A stretch of DNA of 64,000 nucleotides from Phreatobacter sp. (GCF_016793595.1 NZ_JAEULY010000002.1:310001-374000); one strand, 5' to 3'; shown: positions 17,730 through 27,212, counted from the first letter of the stretch. Made by a program: numbers and translations. Notes: a model not told the origin generated them from the sequence alone.

Positions 17730-19049
17730 ATGCAGGGTCATTCCCACTACGTCCCCAAGACCGGCATCGGCAAATGGTTCGATGCCCGGCTGCCGCTGCC
17801 GCGTCTCGTCTATGATTCGTTCATCGCCTATCCGGTGCCGAAGAACCTGAACTATTTCTGGACCTTCGGCGGCATCCTCTCGGTGATGCTGGTGGCCCAG
17901 ATCATCACCGGCGTCGTGCTGGCGATGCACTACACCGCCCATGTCGATCTCGCGTTCAATTCGATCGAGAAGATCATGCGCGACGTCAATTACGGCTGGA
18001 TGATCCGCTACCTGCACGCCAACGGCGCCTCGATGTTCTTCGTGGCGGTCTACGTGCACATGCTGCGCGGTCTCTATTACGGTTCCTACAAGGCGCCCCG
18101 CGAGATCCTCTGGATCCTCGGCGTCATCATCTACCTGCTGATGATGGCCACGGCGTTCATGGGCTACGTTCTGCCGTGGGGCCAGATGTCCCTGTGGGGC
18201 GCGGTGGTCATCACCAACCTGTTCTCCGCCATCCCCGTGGTCGGCCCGACCATCGTCGAGTTCCTGTGGGGCGGCTATTCCGTCGACAACCCGACGCTGA
18301 ACCGCTTCTTCTCGCTGCACTACCTGCTGCCGTTCATGATCGCGGGCGTCGTCGCCCTGCACGTCTGGGCGCTGCACGTGACGGGTCAGAACAACCCGAC
18401 CGGCGTCGAGGTGAAGGACATCAAGAAGGACACCGTGCCCTTCACGCCCTATGCGACCATCAAGGACGCCTTCGGCATCATCTGCTTCTTCATCCTGTTC
18501 GCCTGGTTCGCTTTCTTCCAGCCGAACTATCTCGGCCATGCCGTGAACTACGTCCCCGGCGACCCGCTGGTGACGCCGGCGCATATCGTGCCGGAGTGGT
18601 ACTTCCTGCCGTTCTACGCGATCCTTCGCGCCATCACCTTCGACATCAACCTGATCATCTTCGTGATCCCCTCGAAGCTCGGCGGCGTGCTGGCCATGTT
18701 CGCGGCCATCGCGGTGCTGGCCTTCCTGCCCTGGCTGGATACGTCGAAGGTGAAGTCGACCGCCTACCGCCCGTTGCACAAGCAGTTCTTCTGGGCCTTC
18801 GTGGTGGTCTGCGTGATGCTCGGTTGGCTCGGTTCGAAGCCCGCCGAATACCCCTACACGGTGCTGTCGCTGATCTTCACCGGCCTCTACTTCGCCTATT
18901 TCCTCCTCGTCCTGCCGCTGCTCGGCCTGTTCGAGACGCCGAAGGCGCTGCCGGCCTCGATCGCCGACGCCGTGCTGGAGCAGGAGCGGAAGAAGGGCGG
19001 CGCCCCCGTCACCGCCGGCGCCAATGCCGCGCCGCAGACCAAGGGCTGA
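17730..19049 (+). CDS. petB: Cytochrome b of the bc1 complex
   Basis: 439 residues with about eight membrane helices. The quinol-site motif [12 protein letters not shown] is visible, as are the haem-helix histidines ([14 protein letters not shown], then [21 protein letters not shown]) and [10 protein letters not shown]. The full length and its own stop show that cytochrome b and c1 are separate genes here. It works in the inner membrane in quinol oxidation. Confidence 0.97.
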   Translation: MQGHSHYVPKTGIGKWFDARLPLPRLVYDSFIAYPVPKNLNYFWTFGGILSVMLVAQIITGVVLAMHYTAHVDLAFNSIEKIMRDVNYGWMIRYLHANGASMFFVAVYVHMLRGLYYGSYKAPREILWILGVIIYLLMMATAFMGYVLPWGQMSLWGAVVITNLFSAIPVVGPTIVEFLWGGYSVDNPTLNRFFSLHYLLPFMIAGVVALHVWALHVTGQNNPTGVEVKDIKKDTVPFTPYATIKDAFGIICFFILFAWFAFFQPNYLGHAVNYVPGDPLVTPAHIVPEWYFLPFYAILRAITFDINLIIFVIPSKLGGVLAMFAAIAVLAFLPWLDTSKVKSTAYRPLHKQFFWAFVVVCVMLGWLGSKPAEYPYTVLSLIFTGLYFAYFLLVLPLLGLFETPKALPASIADAVLEQERKKGGAPVTAGANAAPQTKG

Positions 19050-19070
19050 GGGCAAGAGAGAACAGGATCC

Positions 19071-19904
19071 ATGACGATGAAGCGTTTCTCTCTCGTTCTC
19101 GCCGCCGCAGGCCTCATCGGCCTCGGCGCGGCCATGCCGGCGGCGAAAGCCGCCGAGCAGCTCAACCCGCCGCGCTACGGCTGGTCGTTCGCCGGCATGT
19201 TCGGCATGTACGACCGGGCGCAGCTGCAGCGTGGCTTCCAGGTCTACAAGGAGGTTTGCGCCTCCTGCCATTCGGTGAGCCTCCTGTCGTTCCGCAACCT
19301 GTCGCAACCGGGCGGCCCGGAGATTCCGGCCGCGCAGGTCGCGCAGATCGCCGCCGACTGGCAGCACAAGGTTCGCGAGATCGGCGATGACGGCCAGCCG
19401 GCCGAGCGCGCCCCGCGCGCCTCCGACCGCATTCCCGGCCCGTTCGCCAACATCAAGGCGGCCGAGGCGGCGAATGGCGGCAAGGCGCCGCCGGACCTGA
19501 CGCTGATGCCGAAGGCCCGCTCCTACGAGCGCGGCTTCCCCTGGTTCCTCATCGACATGGTCACGCTCTACCAGGAGCATGGCGCCGACTATGTGAAGGC
19601 CTTCCTGACCGGCTACGAGCAGGGTCACGAGACGCCGCCGGGCACGCACTACAACAAGTACTTCCCCGGCAATTTCGTCGGCATGCCCAACATGCTGCAG
19701 CCCGACCAGGTGACTTATTCCGACGGCACGCCGCAGACGGTGCAGCAATATGCGGCCGACGTGACCGCCTTCCTCATGTGGGCCGCCGAGCCGCATATGG
19801 AACAGCGCAAGCGCATCGGCTTCCAGGTGCTGCTGTTCCTGCTGGTCTTCGCCGGCCTGACCTACTTCACCAAGAAGAAGGTCTGGAAGGACGTGCACGC
19901 CTGA
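19071..19904 (+). CDS. petC: Cytochrome c1
   Basis: 277 residues: a signal peptide (to about residue 27, ending AAKA), the haem-binding CASCHS site, a distal Met-containing segment (VGMPNMLQPDQV) and one C-terminal anchor helix (VLLFLLVFAGLTYF) before the tail KKKVWKDVHA. It receives electrons from the Rieske protein. ATG at 19071 or 19077 (MKRFSL) may start it. It is last gene of the operon, with a terminator at 19931. Confidence 0.96.
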   Translation: MTMKRFSLVLAAAGLIGLGAAMPAAKAAEQLNPPRYGWSFAGMFGMYDRAQLQRGFQVYKEVCASCHSVSLLSFRNLSQPGGPEIPAAQVAQIAADWQHKVREIGDDGQPAERAPRASDRIPGPFANIKAAEAANGGKAPPDLTLMPKARSYERGFPWFLIDMVTLYQEHGADYVKAFLTGYEQGHETPPGTHYNKYFPGNFVGMPNMLQPDQVTYSDGTPQTVQQYAADVTAFLMWAAEPHMEQRKRIGFQVLLFLLVFAGLTYFTKKKVWKDVHA

Positions 19905-19930
19905 TCGGCGCGACGACGCTATGCATGACA

Positions 19931-19956
19931 AGGGCCGCGCGAGCGGCCCTTTTCGT
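19931..19956 (+). terminator. Rho-independent terminator after petABC
   Basis: Arms AGGGCCGC (19931-19938) and GCGGCCCT (19943-19950) flank a GCGA loop; TTTCGTTTG follows. Confidence 0.85.
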
Positions 19957-20029
19957 TTGTCGCGGGTGCTTGCCACCGCGCGGCGCTTTGCCGATCCTCG
20001 CAGGCGGCGCGTGAATCTCCGGAGCAGAC

Positions 20030-20908
20030 ATGACCAGGGCCGTTCTCGGCGTGATGGGCGGATCGGGCATCTATGACCTGCCGGGCCTCGAAGGGCTGGA
20101 GGAAGTAGCCATCCAGTCGCCCTAGGGCGAACCTTCGGACCGGCTGCGACGGGGACGGATCGGCGCGACGGAAATCGTCTTCCTGCCGCGCCACGGTCGG
20201 GGACACGCCCTGTCTCCCTCGGACATCAACTACCGCGCCAATATCGACGTGCTGAAGCGGGCGGGGGTCACCGACCTCGTGTCGCTTTCGGCGGTCGGTT
20301 CGTTCAAGGGCGAACTGCCGCCGGGCCATTTCGTCCTTGCCGATCAGTTCATCGACAAGACCTATCTGAGGGCATCCAGCTTCTTCGGCCGGGGCTGCGT
20401 CGCGCATGTCGCGTTCTCGCATCCCGTCGCGCCACTGCTGCAGAAGCGGCTCGCCGCGGCCGCCGAGGCGGAGGGCCTTGCGCACCAGACCGGCGGGACG
20501 GCGGTGTGCATGGAGGGGCCTGCCTTCTCGACGCTCGCCGAGAGCCTGTTCCACAAGGCGCAGGGCTGGGATCTGATCGGCATGACCTCGATGCCTGAGG
20601 CCAAGCTCGCTCGCGAAGCCGAGATCTCCTACGCCTTCGTCGGCATGGTCACCGACTACGACGCCTGGCACGAGGAGGTCGGGCCCGTGGATGTGGCGCA
20701 GGTGGTCCACCACCTCGGCGCCAATGCCGACAAGGCGCGCCGGCTGGTGGCGCGCCTTGCCCGCGATTTTCCGGCTGATCACGAGCCGTGCCCGATCCAT
20801 TCCGACCGGGCGCTGGAACACGCGATCATCACCGCGAAGGAGGCGCGCGATCCGGCGCTGGTGGCCAAGCTCGACGCGGTGGCGGGGCGGCTGCTGGCGC
20901 GCGGCTAG
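20030..20908 (+). pseudogene. mtnP: S-methyl-5'-thioadenosine phosphorylase (MTAP) gene, interrupted by in-frame TAG
   Basis: The reading frame from ATG at 20030 to the stop at 20908 encodes a complete MTAP-type protein: GVMGGSGIYDLPGLEG at the start, FLPRHGRGH, NIDVLKRAGV, GTAVCMEGPAFST and GMTSMPEAKLAREAE. Codon 32 (20123-20125) is TAG, between SP and GEPSD, where family members carry an aromatic residue. A single-base change from TAC would produce it. A GTG at 20249 could restart translation but would omit the phosphate-binding N-terminus. The rest shows no further damage, so the mutation is recent, a base-call error, or read through. The family phosphorolyses MTA in methionine salvage. 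Confidence 0.85.
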
Positions 20909-20935
20909 TCAGCCCCGCGGCAGCCGGGGATGCAG

Positions 20936-21178
20936 CTACATCCACATCCCGTAGCGCCAGCCGCCCACGGTCCAGAACACGATGCCGGCAAGAACCTTCA
21001 CCACAAGCGCAACGGCGATCATGGCGGGAATGGCGGCGAGCGCGGCCTTGAAGAAGAAGCCGACCAGCCGGAAGAACGGCATGTCGATGGCGGTGACGGT
21101 GACGGGTGTTGCCGCCGCCGGATAGGCGGCCTGCTGGGGCACTGCGCCTGCGGGCATAGCGCTTGAGGGCATGGTCAT
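20936..21178 (-). CDS. Small membrane protein, hypothetical
   Basis: An 80-residue protein of unknown function. An Ala/Pro-rich head (1-32) is followed by FFRLVGFFFKAALAAIPAMIAVALVVKVLAGIV-type hydrophobic sequence (about 36-68) and the tail WRYGMWM. ATG at 21178 has AGGAG about 8 bases upstream. It converges with the MTAP pseudogene. No family is recognised. Confidence 0.65.
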   Translation of the reverse strand: MTMPSSAMPAGAVPQQAAYPAAATPVTVTAIDMPFFRLVGFFFKAALAAIPAMIAVALVVKVLAGIVFWTVGGWRYGMWM

Positions 21179-21439
21179 GGCGGGTCTCCTGCTGCTTGCT
21201 GGCCGCGGTTCTTGTCGCGCCGCTCTGCCGGGGTCGTTGTCGCGCCCGGGCATAGAGGTAGGAGAGGTCCGGGTCGGACCCTAGTGAATTCGCGGTAAGG
21301 TTGGCGCCGCGAACAGCGAAGAGCCGTCGGCGCTGGTCGCGGCGACGGCTCTTGCGAGAGGGGCGGAGACGGTGGGGTGCCCCTTCGGCGCGCCTGAACG
21401 AGGCGGCGCGCCACTTTCGATGAGACCGCTGCGCCGCCT

Positions 21440-21865
21440 TCAGCGGCAGGCAACGGCCGGATTGGAGGAGCCGGAGCAGATGCGGCCGAAGTTGCGGCCG
21501 GTGCCGACCCACTGGCCGTTGCGATTGCGCTCCCAGCCGGCGCCGAAATTGGAGCCCGTGCCGGTGATGCGGCCGCGCGAGACATCATAGCCGCTGCCGA
21601 AGCGCGAGCCGGTGCCGGTGACGCGGTTGCCGCGCACCTCGTAGCCGCCGCCGAAATTGCGGCCGGTTCCCTGGTAGGTGGTGGTACGGCTGCGGCGGGA
21701 GCGCTGGACGTCGTAGCCACGGCCGAAGTCGCGGCCTTCGCCCTGCAGGTTACCGTAGCGGTTGGTGGTGTACTGGACGGGCTCGACGACGTGGCTCGGC
21801 GGCGCGAGGCCGGCTGTGGCGATCTGGCCGGCGATCAGCAGCGACAGGGCGAGGCTCACGTTCAA
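21440..21865 (-). CDS. Secreted protein made of short Gly/aromatic repeats
   Basis: 141 residues: a signal peptide (about 1-19) and then five copies of a short unit. The units are GEGRDFGRGYDV, GTGRNFGGGYEV, GTGSRFGSGYDV, GTGSNFGAGWER and GTGRNFGRIC, each joined by a basic linker. The C-terminus has two cysteines (ICSGSSNPAVACR). The pattern suggests a beta-rich exported or surface protein. I do not recognise the family, and neighbours give no clue. Confidence 0.7.
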   Translation of the reverse strand: MNVSLALSLLIAGQIATAGLAPPSHVVEPVQYTTNRYGNLQGEGRDFGRGYDVQRSRRSRTTTYQGTGRNFGGGYEVRGNRVTGTGSRFGSGYDVSRGRITGTGSNFGAGWERNRNGQWVGTGRNFGRICSGSSNPAVACR

Positions 21866-21915
21866 TCTCCCGAAGCGATGTTCTGTTGTTGGGAGCCTTG
21901 TGGAGCCGCCACGTT

Positions 21916-22857
21916 TCAGCAGCGTGCTGGACGCGATACCTCCGTCTTTCGCGACCAGACGCGCCAGGGGCTGCGGCTGAAACGATCCATGACGAAGTCG
22001 AGGAAGACACGCACCTTCGGCAGCCTCTGCCGGCCGGCCGGGAAGACCAGATGCATCGGGACCGGCTCGGCAATGTGGCTGTCTTCCAGCAGCGGCGCCA
22101 GCAGCCCCTCGCGGATCGACCGGGCGACCACGAGATCGCCGAGCCGGGCGATGCCGACGCCGCCAAGGGCCAGCGCGTGGGCGCCCTCGGCGGTGCCCAC
22201 GCTGATCGGCCCGCGCACCTCGACAAACCGGGGGCCGGTGGCCGAGGCGAAGGGCCAGAGCGCCATGTCGGGCGTCGTGGCGATCGGGATGCAGACGTGG
22301 CGGGCGAGGTCATCCGGCTGTGCCGGCCGGCCCATGCGCCGGAGATAGGTCGGGGAGGCCACGATGACCCGGCGCACGTCCGCGAAACGGCGCGCCACCA
22401 GCCGGTCGTCACCGACCGGCCCGGTGCGGATGCCGACGTCGATGTCTTCCGCGACGATGTCGGCGATGCGATCCTCGATTTGGAGTTCGAGGCTGACGCC
22501 GGGATGGGCGGTCATGAAGTCGGACAGGACAGGCGCGAGCTGGATCATCGCGAAGGCCGTCCCGCAGTTCACGCGCAGCACACCCTGCGGCCGGCCGCGC
22601 GCCTCCATCACGCTCGCCTCCGCCTCGTCGATCGCACCGATGATGCCGCGCGCCGCGGCATAGAAGGTCCGGCCTTCCGCTGTCAGCGCGACGCGCCGCG
22701 TGGTCCGCTCGACCAGCCTGACGCCGAGCCGCGCCTCCAGGCGCGAAATGACTTTCGAGACGGCCGAGGGCGTCAGGCCGAGATGGTCGGCCGCGGCGGT
22801 GAAGCCGCCCCGGTCGATGGCCGCGACCAGAATCTCCATTTCGGCAGCGCGATCCAT
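21916..22857 (-). CDS. LysR family transcriptional regulator
   Basis: 313 residues. The winged-helix N-terminus is clear: MEILVAAIDRGGFTAAADHLGLTPSAVSKVISRLE, here seen as separate helices, then RLVERTTRRVALT. A periplasmic-binding-like effector domain follows. The start at 22857 (MDRAAEMEIL) is the family start; a longer frame upstream is intergenic. A candidate operator lies 19 bases upstream. The target is unknown; the divergent small frame at 22967 is a possibility. Confidence 0.9.
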   Translation of the reverse strand: MDRAAEMEILVAAIDRGGFTAAADHLGLTPSAVSKVISRLEARLGVRLVERTTRRVALTAEGRTFYAAARGIIGAIDEAEASVMEARGRPQGVLRVNCGTAFAMIQLAPVLSDFMTAHPGVSLELQIEDRIADIVAEDIDVGIRTGPVGDDRLVARRFADVRRVIVASPTYLRRMGRPAQPDDLARHVCIPIATTPDMALWPFASATGPRFVEVRGPISVGTAEGAHALALGGVGIARLGDLVVARSIREGLLAPLLEDSHIAEPVPMHLVFPAGRQRLPKVRVFLDFVMDRFSRSPWRVWSRKTEVSRPARC

Positions 22858-22875
22858 TGATGATCCATAGGCATG

Positions 22876-22890
22876 ATATTCGTGAAATAT
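22876..22890. promoter_or_regulatory. Candidate LysR box
   Basis: ATATT (22876-22880) and AATAT (22886-22890) are perfect inverted arms around CGTGA, giving the T-N11-A signature of LysR sites (T at 22877, A at 22889). It lies 19 bases before the lysR start. A wider imperfect inverted repeat (GGCAT...TGCC) surrounds it. Confidence 0.55.
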
Positions 22891-22966
22891 GCCATGATTA
22901 TTGATCAGATGGAATGGATTAGCGTGGCTCGGTGCAATCTTCCCCATACCGACCCGGAGGGCCGCC

Positions 22967-23269
22967 ATGTCTGGTTCCGCTACCCATCGTCTAATCCGCA
23001 GTTACGCCGAGGCTCGCGCCATGGCCGCGCGCGAGCGGGCCATCGCGCTTTTCGATTTGTGGCGGGCTCTGCGAAATCGGGTGGAAACGTCAGCGGAGGG
23101 GGCGCGCCGGGCTGTCTACGCGGAAGGGGTGCCCATCGGCACGAAGCCGGATCCGTCGAAGGAGAAGACCAGTTCGCCGCGCTGGTTCACGCCGGTATTG
23201 AGCGAGAAGGCGATGCCCCAGCCGGGCCGCGAGGCCAGCGGTCGTTTGCTGGTGCACTCCGAGAAATAG
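22967..23269 (+). CDS. Possible small protein, divergent from lysR (doubtful)
   Basis: The frame begins MSGSATHRLIRSYAEAR with a good ribosome site (GGAGG, 6 bases upstream). The first 45 residues look like a charged helix. The frame then runs antisense over the end of the MaoC gene for about 150 bases, where the sequence looks like a shadow. It may be a truncated small gene whose natural end is lost. No family is recognised. Confidence 0.3.
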   Translation: MSGSATHRLIRSYAEARAMAARERAIALFDLWRALRNRVETSAEGARRAVYAEGVPIGTKPDPSKEKTSSPRWFTPVLSEKAMPQPGREASGRLLVHSEK

Positions 23270-23592
23270 GTCACGGTGTCGCCGGCCCGCACCGGCTTCG
23301 GCCATCGCAGGTTCTTGAAGCCGCCGGAAGGTCCGGCTTTCTGGACAGGCAGGCCCTCCGCCGCGCGTGCGGCCGCGACGCGCTTGCCATGCTCCACCCG
23401 CATGCGCATCCACACGCCTCCGGTATGCCAGCCCGACGCGACGAGGCCGCCGAAATGGCTGCTCCGGCCCGCATCTTCGGAAAGGTGGAAGGGTTGGGGA
23501 TCGTATTTCGTCGCAAAAGCGATGATCGCTTCGGCGGTGAACGTGTGAGAACCGAGCTCTTCCTTCAGCCCGATGACGATATCCTCGTACAT
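23116..23592 (-). CDS. MaoC family dehydratase (second of pair)
   Basis: 158 residues with the hot-dog hydratase-2 motif: ATKYDPQPFHLSEDAG, then FGGLVASGWHTGGVW. Asp and His of this motif form the enoyl-CoA hydratase site. The end reads FSLNTGVNQRGELVF. Its ATG overlaps the stop of the first MaoC gene by one base (TGATG), so the two are coupled and may form a heterodimer. Confidence 0.9.
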   Translation of the reverse strand: MYEDIVIGLKEELGSHTFTAEAIIAFATKYDPQPFHLSEDAGRSSHFGGLVASGWHTGGVWMRMRVEHGKRVAAARAAEGLPVQKAGPSGGFKNLRWPKPVRAGDTVTYFSECTSKRPLASRPGWGIAFSLNTGVNQRGELVFSFDGSGFVPMGTPSA

Positions 23593-24077
23593 CACGCTGC
23601 TCCCGCGCTGCGGCGGCGGAAGAAGATCGGATTGGTCTGCACCAGCACGACCTCGCCCTTCTGGTTCATCAGTTCGAAACGGAAGCGGACGATGCCCATT
23701 TCCGGCCGTGAGGCGGAAGCGCGCGTCTCCAGGGTCTCGCGGCGCACGGAAAGCACGTCGCCGGGATAGACCGGCTTCAGCCACTGCATCTCCTCGATGC
23801 CGGAACTGCCCATCGAGGTCGAGCGGACCATGAACCCGTCGCAGTTGAGCCGCATCAGCATGGCGCTGGAATGCCAGCCCGAGGCGGCGAGGCCGCCGAG
23901 CATCGAGGCGCGGCCCGCTTCCTCGTCGAGATGGAAGGGCTGCGGGTCGAACTCCGTCGCGTACTCGATCACCTCCGCCTTCGTGACCTCGTAGCGGCCG
24001 TAGGTGGTGATCTCGCCGGGGATGAAGTCCTCGAAGGCGGGGTAGGGCGGCTTCTCGCCCGTGTCTGTGCTGCTCAT
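23592..24077 (-). CDS. MaoC family dehydratase (first of pair)
   Basis: 161 residues, paralogous to its downstream partner. It has ATEFDPQPFHLDEEAG and LGGLAASGWHSSAML, the hydratase-2 motif. It follows ychF by 76 bases on the same strand. The maoC-maoC pair after ychF is a layout I recall in other Hyphomicrobiales. The acyl-CoA substrate is unknown. Confidence 0.9.
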   Translation of the reverse strand: MSSTDTGEKPPYPAFEDFIPGEITTYGRYEVTKAEVIEYATEFDPQPFHLDEEAGRASMLGGLAASGWHSSAMLMRLNCDGFMVRSTSMGSSGIEEMQWLKPVYPGDVLSVRRETLETRASASRPEMGIVRFRFELMNQKGEVVLVQTNPIFFRRRSAGAA

Positions 24078-24153
24078 GGTGCCGGTCGCATGCTGGTAGG
24101 ACCGGCACTATGCCCAAAAAGGCGGGCCACGCCCTTCCGCCGTTCGGCCGGCC

Positions 24154-25251
24154 TCAGTTCGCGAAGCGGAAATGCAGCACGTCGCCGTCGGCAACCACAT
24201 ATTCCTTGCCTTCGAGCCTGAGCTTGCCGGCATCGCGCGCACCGGCCTCGCCGTTGAGCGAGGTGTAGTCGGCGAAGGCGATGGTTTCCGCGCGGATGAA
24301 GCCCTTCTCGAAATCGGTGTGGATGACGCCGGCCGCGCCGGGGGCCTTGGTGCCCTTGGTGATGGTCCAGGCACGGGCTTCCTTCGGCCCCACGGTGAAG
24401 TAGGTGACGAGCGAGAGCAGGTCGTAGCCGGCGCGGATGACGCGGTTGAGGCCGGGCTCTTCGAGGCCGACGGCCTCCAGGAAGTCCTTCTGGTCGTCGA
24501 GCGGCATGACCGCGATCTCGCTCTCGATCTTGGCCGAGACGACGACCGCCTTGGCGCCCTCCGCCTTCGCCCGCTCGAACACCTTGGCCGAGAACGAATT
24601 GCCCTTGTCGGCGGAGGCTTCCTCGACATTGCAGACGTAGAGCACCGGCTTGGTCGTCAGCAGGTTGAGCATCTCGAAGGCCTTCGCCTCCTCCGGCCTC
24701 ACCTCGGTCATGCGGGCGGGGCGACCGTCGCGCAGGTGGACGAGGGCGCGGTTGATCAGATCGACCTGCTCCTTGGCCTCCTTGTCGCCGCCCTTGGCCT
24801 TCTTCTCGGCCGCGACGACGCGCTTCTCGAGGCTTTCGAGGTCGGCGAGCATCAGCTCGGTCTCGATGGTCTCGATGTCAGCGATGGGGTCGACCTTGCC
24901 CTCGACATGGGTGATGTCGCCGTCCTCGAAGCAGCGCACGACATGGGCGATGGCATCGACCTCGCGGATATTGGCGAGGAACTGGTTGCCGAGGCCCTCG
25001 CCCTTGGAGGCGCCGCGCACGATGCCGGCAATATCGACGAAGGTGATGCGGGTCGGGATGATCTGCTGGGACTTGCCGATGGTGGCGAGCTGGTCGAGGC
25101 GCGGATCGGGCACGGCCACGTCGCCGACATTCGGCTCGATGGTGCAGAACGGGTAATTGGCCGCCTGCGCCGCCGCAGTCTGCGTCAGCGCGTTGAAGAG
25201 GGTCGACTTGCCGACGTTCGGCAGGCCGACGATGCCGCATTTGAAGCCCAT
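24154..25251 (-). CDS. ychF: Redox-regulated ATPase YchF
   Basis: 365 residues, the normal length. G1 is GLPNVGKSTLF, switch 2 is DIAGIVRGASKGEG, and the altered G4 motif NVEE explains the ATP preference over GTP. A TGS-like C-terminus ends LHFRFAN. The start at 25251 (MGFKCGIVG) follows pth by 55 bases. Confidence 0.96.
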   Translation of the reverse strand: MGFKCGIVGLPNVGKSTLFNALTQTAAAQAANYPFCTIEPNVGDVAVPDPRLDQLATIGKSQQIIPTRITFVDIAGIVRGASKGEGLGNQFLANIREVDAIAHVVRCFEDGDITHVEGKVDPIADIETIETELMLADLESLEKRVVAAEKKAKGGDKEAKEQVDLINRALVHLRDGRPARMTEVRPEEAKAFEMLNLLTTKPVLYVCNVEEASADKGNSFSAKVFERAKAEGAKAVVVSAKIESEIAVMPLDDQKDFLEAVGLEEPGLNRVIRAGYDLLSLVTYFTVGPKEARAWTITKGTKAPGAAGVIHTDFEKGFIRAETIAFADYTSLNGEAGARDAGKLRLEGKEYVVADGDVLHFRFAN

Positions 25252-25306
25252 GGGCGAAATTCCATCATCAGGTTTGCGCGCCTTGTCGAGCGCGCGAAAG
25301 GGGGTG

Positions 25307-25930
25307 TCAAGCTTTGGACGGGTCCTTGGCCTCGCCGGGCCGCTTCACGTCGCTCCAGCCGCGCCCTTCCATGGCGAGGTGGATACGGTTCTGGAAGCCG
25401 GGATCGTCGCCCGCCGCGAGCAGTTCGGCTTGGTCGGCGCAGGCGTCGCAGAGATCCTCGACCCAGGGCGTTTCAGCCTTGGCGAAGTCGTTGAGCACGT
25501 AGGAATGAACGAGGTTCTTGTCGCCGGGATGGCCGATGCCCATCCGCACGCGGCGATAGTCGTTGCCGCACTGGGCGGTGATGGAGCGCAGTCCGTTATG
25601 GCCGGCATTGCCGCCGCCGGTCTTCACGCGGAGCTTGGCGGGCGGCAGGTCCAGCTCGTCATGAAAGACGACGACCTGGCCGAGCTCGATCTTGAAGAAG
25701 CGCATGGCCTCGCCGACCGCCCGGCCGCTCTCGTTCATGTAGGTGCCGGGCATCAGCAGAAGCGCCTTGTGCGTTCCTATCGCGCCTTCCGCTGTCAGCC
25801 CCTGGAAGCGCTGGCGCCAGGGCGAGAAACGGTGGCGGCGATGGATCGCCTCGGCCGCCATGAAGCCGATATTGTGCCGGTTGTTCCTGAACTTCGCCCC
25901 GGGATTGCCGAGGCCGGCCAACAGAATCAT
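25307..25930 (-). CDS. pth: Peptidyl-tRNA hydrolase
   Basis: 207 residues. The active-site Asn is in LAGLGNPG and the catalytic His in NNRHNIGF (residue 19); HDELDLP and [12 protein letters not shown] complete the site. It cleaves peptidyl-tRNA released from stalled ribosomes. It lies 76 bases after rplY, with a hairpin between them. Confidence 0.96.
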   Translation of the reverse strand: MILLAGLGNPGAKFRNNRHNIGFMAAEAIHRRHRFSPWRQRFQGLTAEGAIGTHKALLLMPGTYMNESGRAVGEAMRFFKIELGQVVVFHDELDLPPAKLRVKTGGGNAGHNGLRSITAQCGNDYRRVRMGIGHPGDKNLVHSYVLNDFAKAETPWVEDLCDACADQAELLAAGDDPGFQNRIHLAMEGRGWSDVKRPGEAKDPSKA

Positions 25931-25945
25931 CGGTCTTCCCCAACG

Positions 25946-25971
25946 AAAAGGGCGCCCGGCAAGGGGCGCCC
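25946..25971 (-). terminator. Hairpin between rplY and pth
   Basis: Arms GGGCGCC (25950-25956) and GGCGCCC (25965-25971). Read leftward, the hairpin is followed by TTTT, so it can act as a partial terminator or attenuator that sets pth-ychF below rplY expression. Confidence 0.7.
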
Positions 25972-26006
25972 CGATGTCGTGATGATCGGGGCGAGGCCCC
26001 GGCGGA

Positions 26007-26633
26007 TCACTTCTTGGCGGCCGGGGCCGCGGCCGGAGCGGGCTCGGCGGCAGCGGCGGGCTCTTCCAGCACGGTCGGCGCGACGATGGAGAGCAGCGTG
26101 GCGTTCTCCTTCGAGGCCGGACGGGCGCCGGCCGGCAGCTTCACGTCCGCGACGTGAACGGTCGAGCCGATAGAGAGCTGCGAAATGTCGATATCGACGG
26201 CTTCCGGAATGTTGTCCGCCTTGCAGAGCAGGGTCAGCGAGTGAACGACGAGGTTCACGGTGCCGCCCGCTTTCACGCCCGGCGAGACGTCGGCGCCCAC
26301 GACGTGGACCGGAATGTCGACCGAAATCTCCGCGCCCTCACCGAGGCGCAGGAAATCGACATGGACCGGGGTGTCCTTGACGGGGTCGAGCTGGTAGTCG
26401 CGCGGAATGACGCGGTGCTTCTCGCCGCCAACCTCGAGGGTGAGGACGGTCGACTTGAAGTGTCCGGCGTAGATGCGCTGGTGAAGGGTCTTGTAGTCGA
26501 GCGAAATCAGGACGGGAGCCTTCTTGTCCCCGTAGATAACGCCGGGCACGCGGCCCTGACGACGTTCTGCGCGTGCGGCCCCCTTGCCGCCCTTCGCGCG
26601 GACCGTCGCCGACAACGTTGCGTTGGCAGCCAT
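26007..26633 (-). CDS. rplY: 50S ribosomal protein L25/general stress protein Ctc
   Basis: 208 residues of the long Ctc type: an L25 domain ([27 protein letters not shown] pattern, residues 8-34), a TL5-like C-terminal domain, then an Ala/Pro/Glu tail ending AAPAAKK. It binds 5S rRNA. ATG at 26633 has GGAG nine bases upstream; an ATG three codons earlier sits too close to it. Confidence 0.94.
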   Translation of the reverse strand: MAANATLSATVRAKGGKGAARAERRQGRVPGVIYGDKKAPVLISLDYKTLHQRIYAGHFKSTVLTLEVGGEKHRVIPRDYQLDPVKDTPVHVDFLRLGEGAEISVDIPVHVVGADVSPGVKAGGTVNLVVHSLTLLCKADNIPEAVDIDISQLSIGSTVHVADVKLPAGARPASKENATLLSIVAPTVLEEPAAAAEPAPAAAPAAKK

Positions 26634-26768
26634 GGTCTTCATCTCCAAAAGAAAGACCCGCGGCGGAAGCCTCCAGGGGTGCGGAGATGCCACGGGACGG
26701 CCGGCCTATAGCGGAAACATGCCGGACGGGCAAGGCCGCGCCGCTGCAGGCGCGACCTTCACCGTGGA

Positions 26769-27212
26769 TCAGAGGTCCGTGCGTTCCTCGTGCAGGGGTT
26801 TGCGAACCTTCATGTTGAAGCGGCCGTTATAGATCGGCAGGCCCTTCGTGGTCGGGCCGGGATACTGGACGATCAGGATCTCGCCACCGGTCTCCGTGGA
26901 AAAGGCGCCCTCGAAATGCGGGTCCGGGTGGAACAGCATGGCGCCGGGGGTGCAGAGGTGGCCATCGATCCGGAATTCGCCTTTCAGCACGTACCAGACC
27001 TGGGCGAAGTCGTGATTGTGGATCGGATGGTGAGCGCCGGGTTCGAGCCGCAGGATGCCGGCATTCGGTTCCGTCGGCCGTTCGGGGCGGGGGTGGAACA
27101 GCATCTTGCCGGTCTCGCCCGGCCAGCGGATCGTTTCCCATTCGACATCGTCGACGTGCTTCACCTCGTAGGGCAGGTGTCGTCCTGCCCCGGTCCGGGC
27201 TGCTTCGCTCAT
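26769..27212 (-). CDS. Cupin domain-containing protein
   Basis: 147 residues with a single cupin barrel. Motif 1 is HHPIHNHDFAQVWYVLKGEF, with metal-ligand histidines; motif 2 is PGAMLFHPDPHFEGAF. It is downstream of, and on the same strand as, an XRE-cupin regulator (42-base gap), so both may answer the same signal. The substrate is unknown. Confidence 0.85.
   Translation of the reverse strand: MSEAARTGAGRHLPYEVKHVDDVEWETIRWPGETGKMLFHPRPERPTEPNAGILRLEPGAHHPIHNHDFAQVWYVLKGEFRIDGHLCTPGAMLFHPDPHFEGAFSTETGGEILIVQYPGPTTKGLPIYNGRFNMKVRKPLHEERTDL

Noticed and set aside
17115..19976. Long open antisense frame across petABC
   Set aside because: It lies opposite three certain genes and has the Arg/His/Gly-rich, low-complexity look of high-GC shadow frames.
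24172..25494. Open frame opposite ychF
   Set aside because: It is a shadow of ychF and pth with no recognisable fold.
27036..27056. GGTTCGAG-type sequence resembling a tRNA T-arm
   Set aside because: It lies inside the cupin gene and has no matching acceptor, D-arm or anticodon stem.
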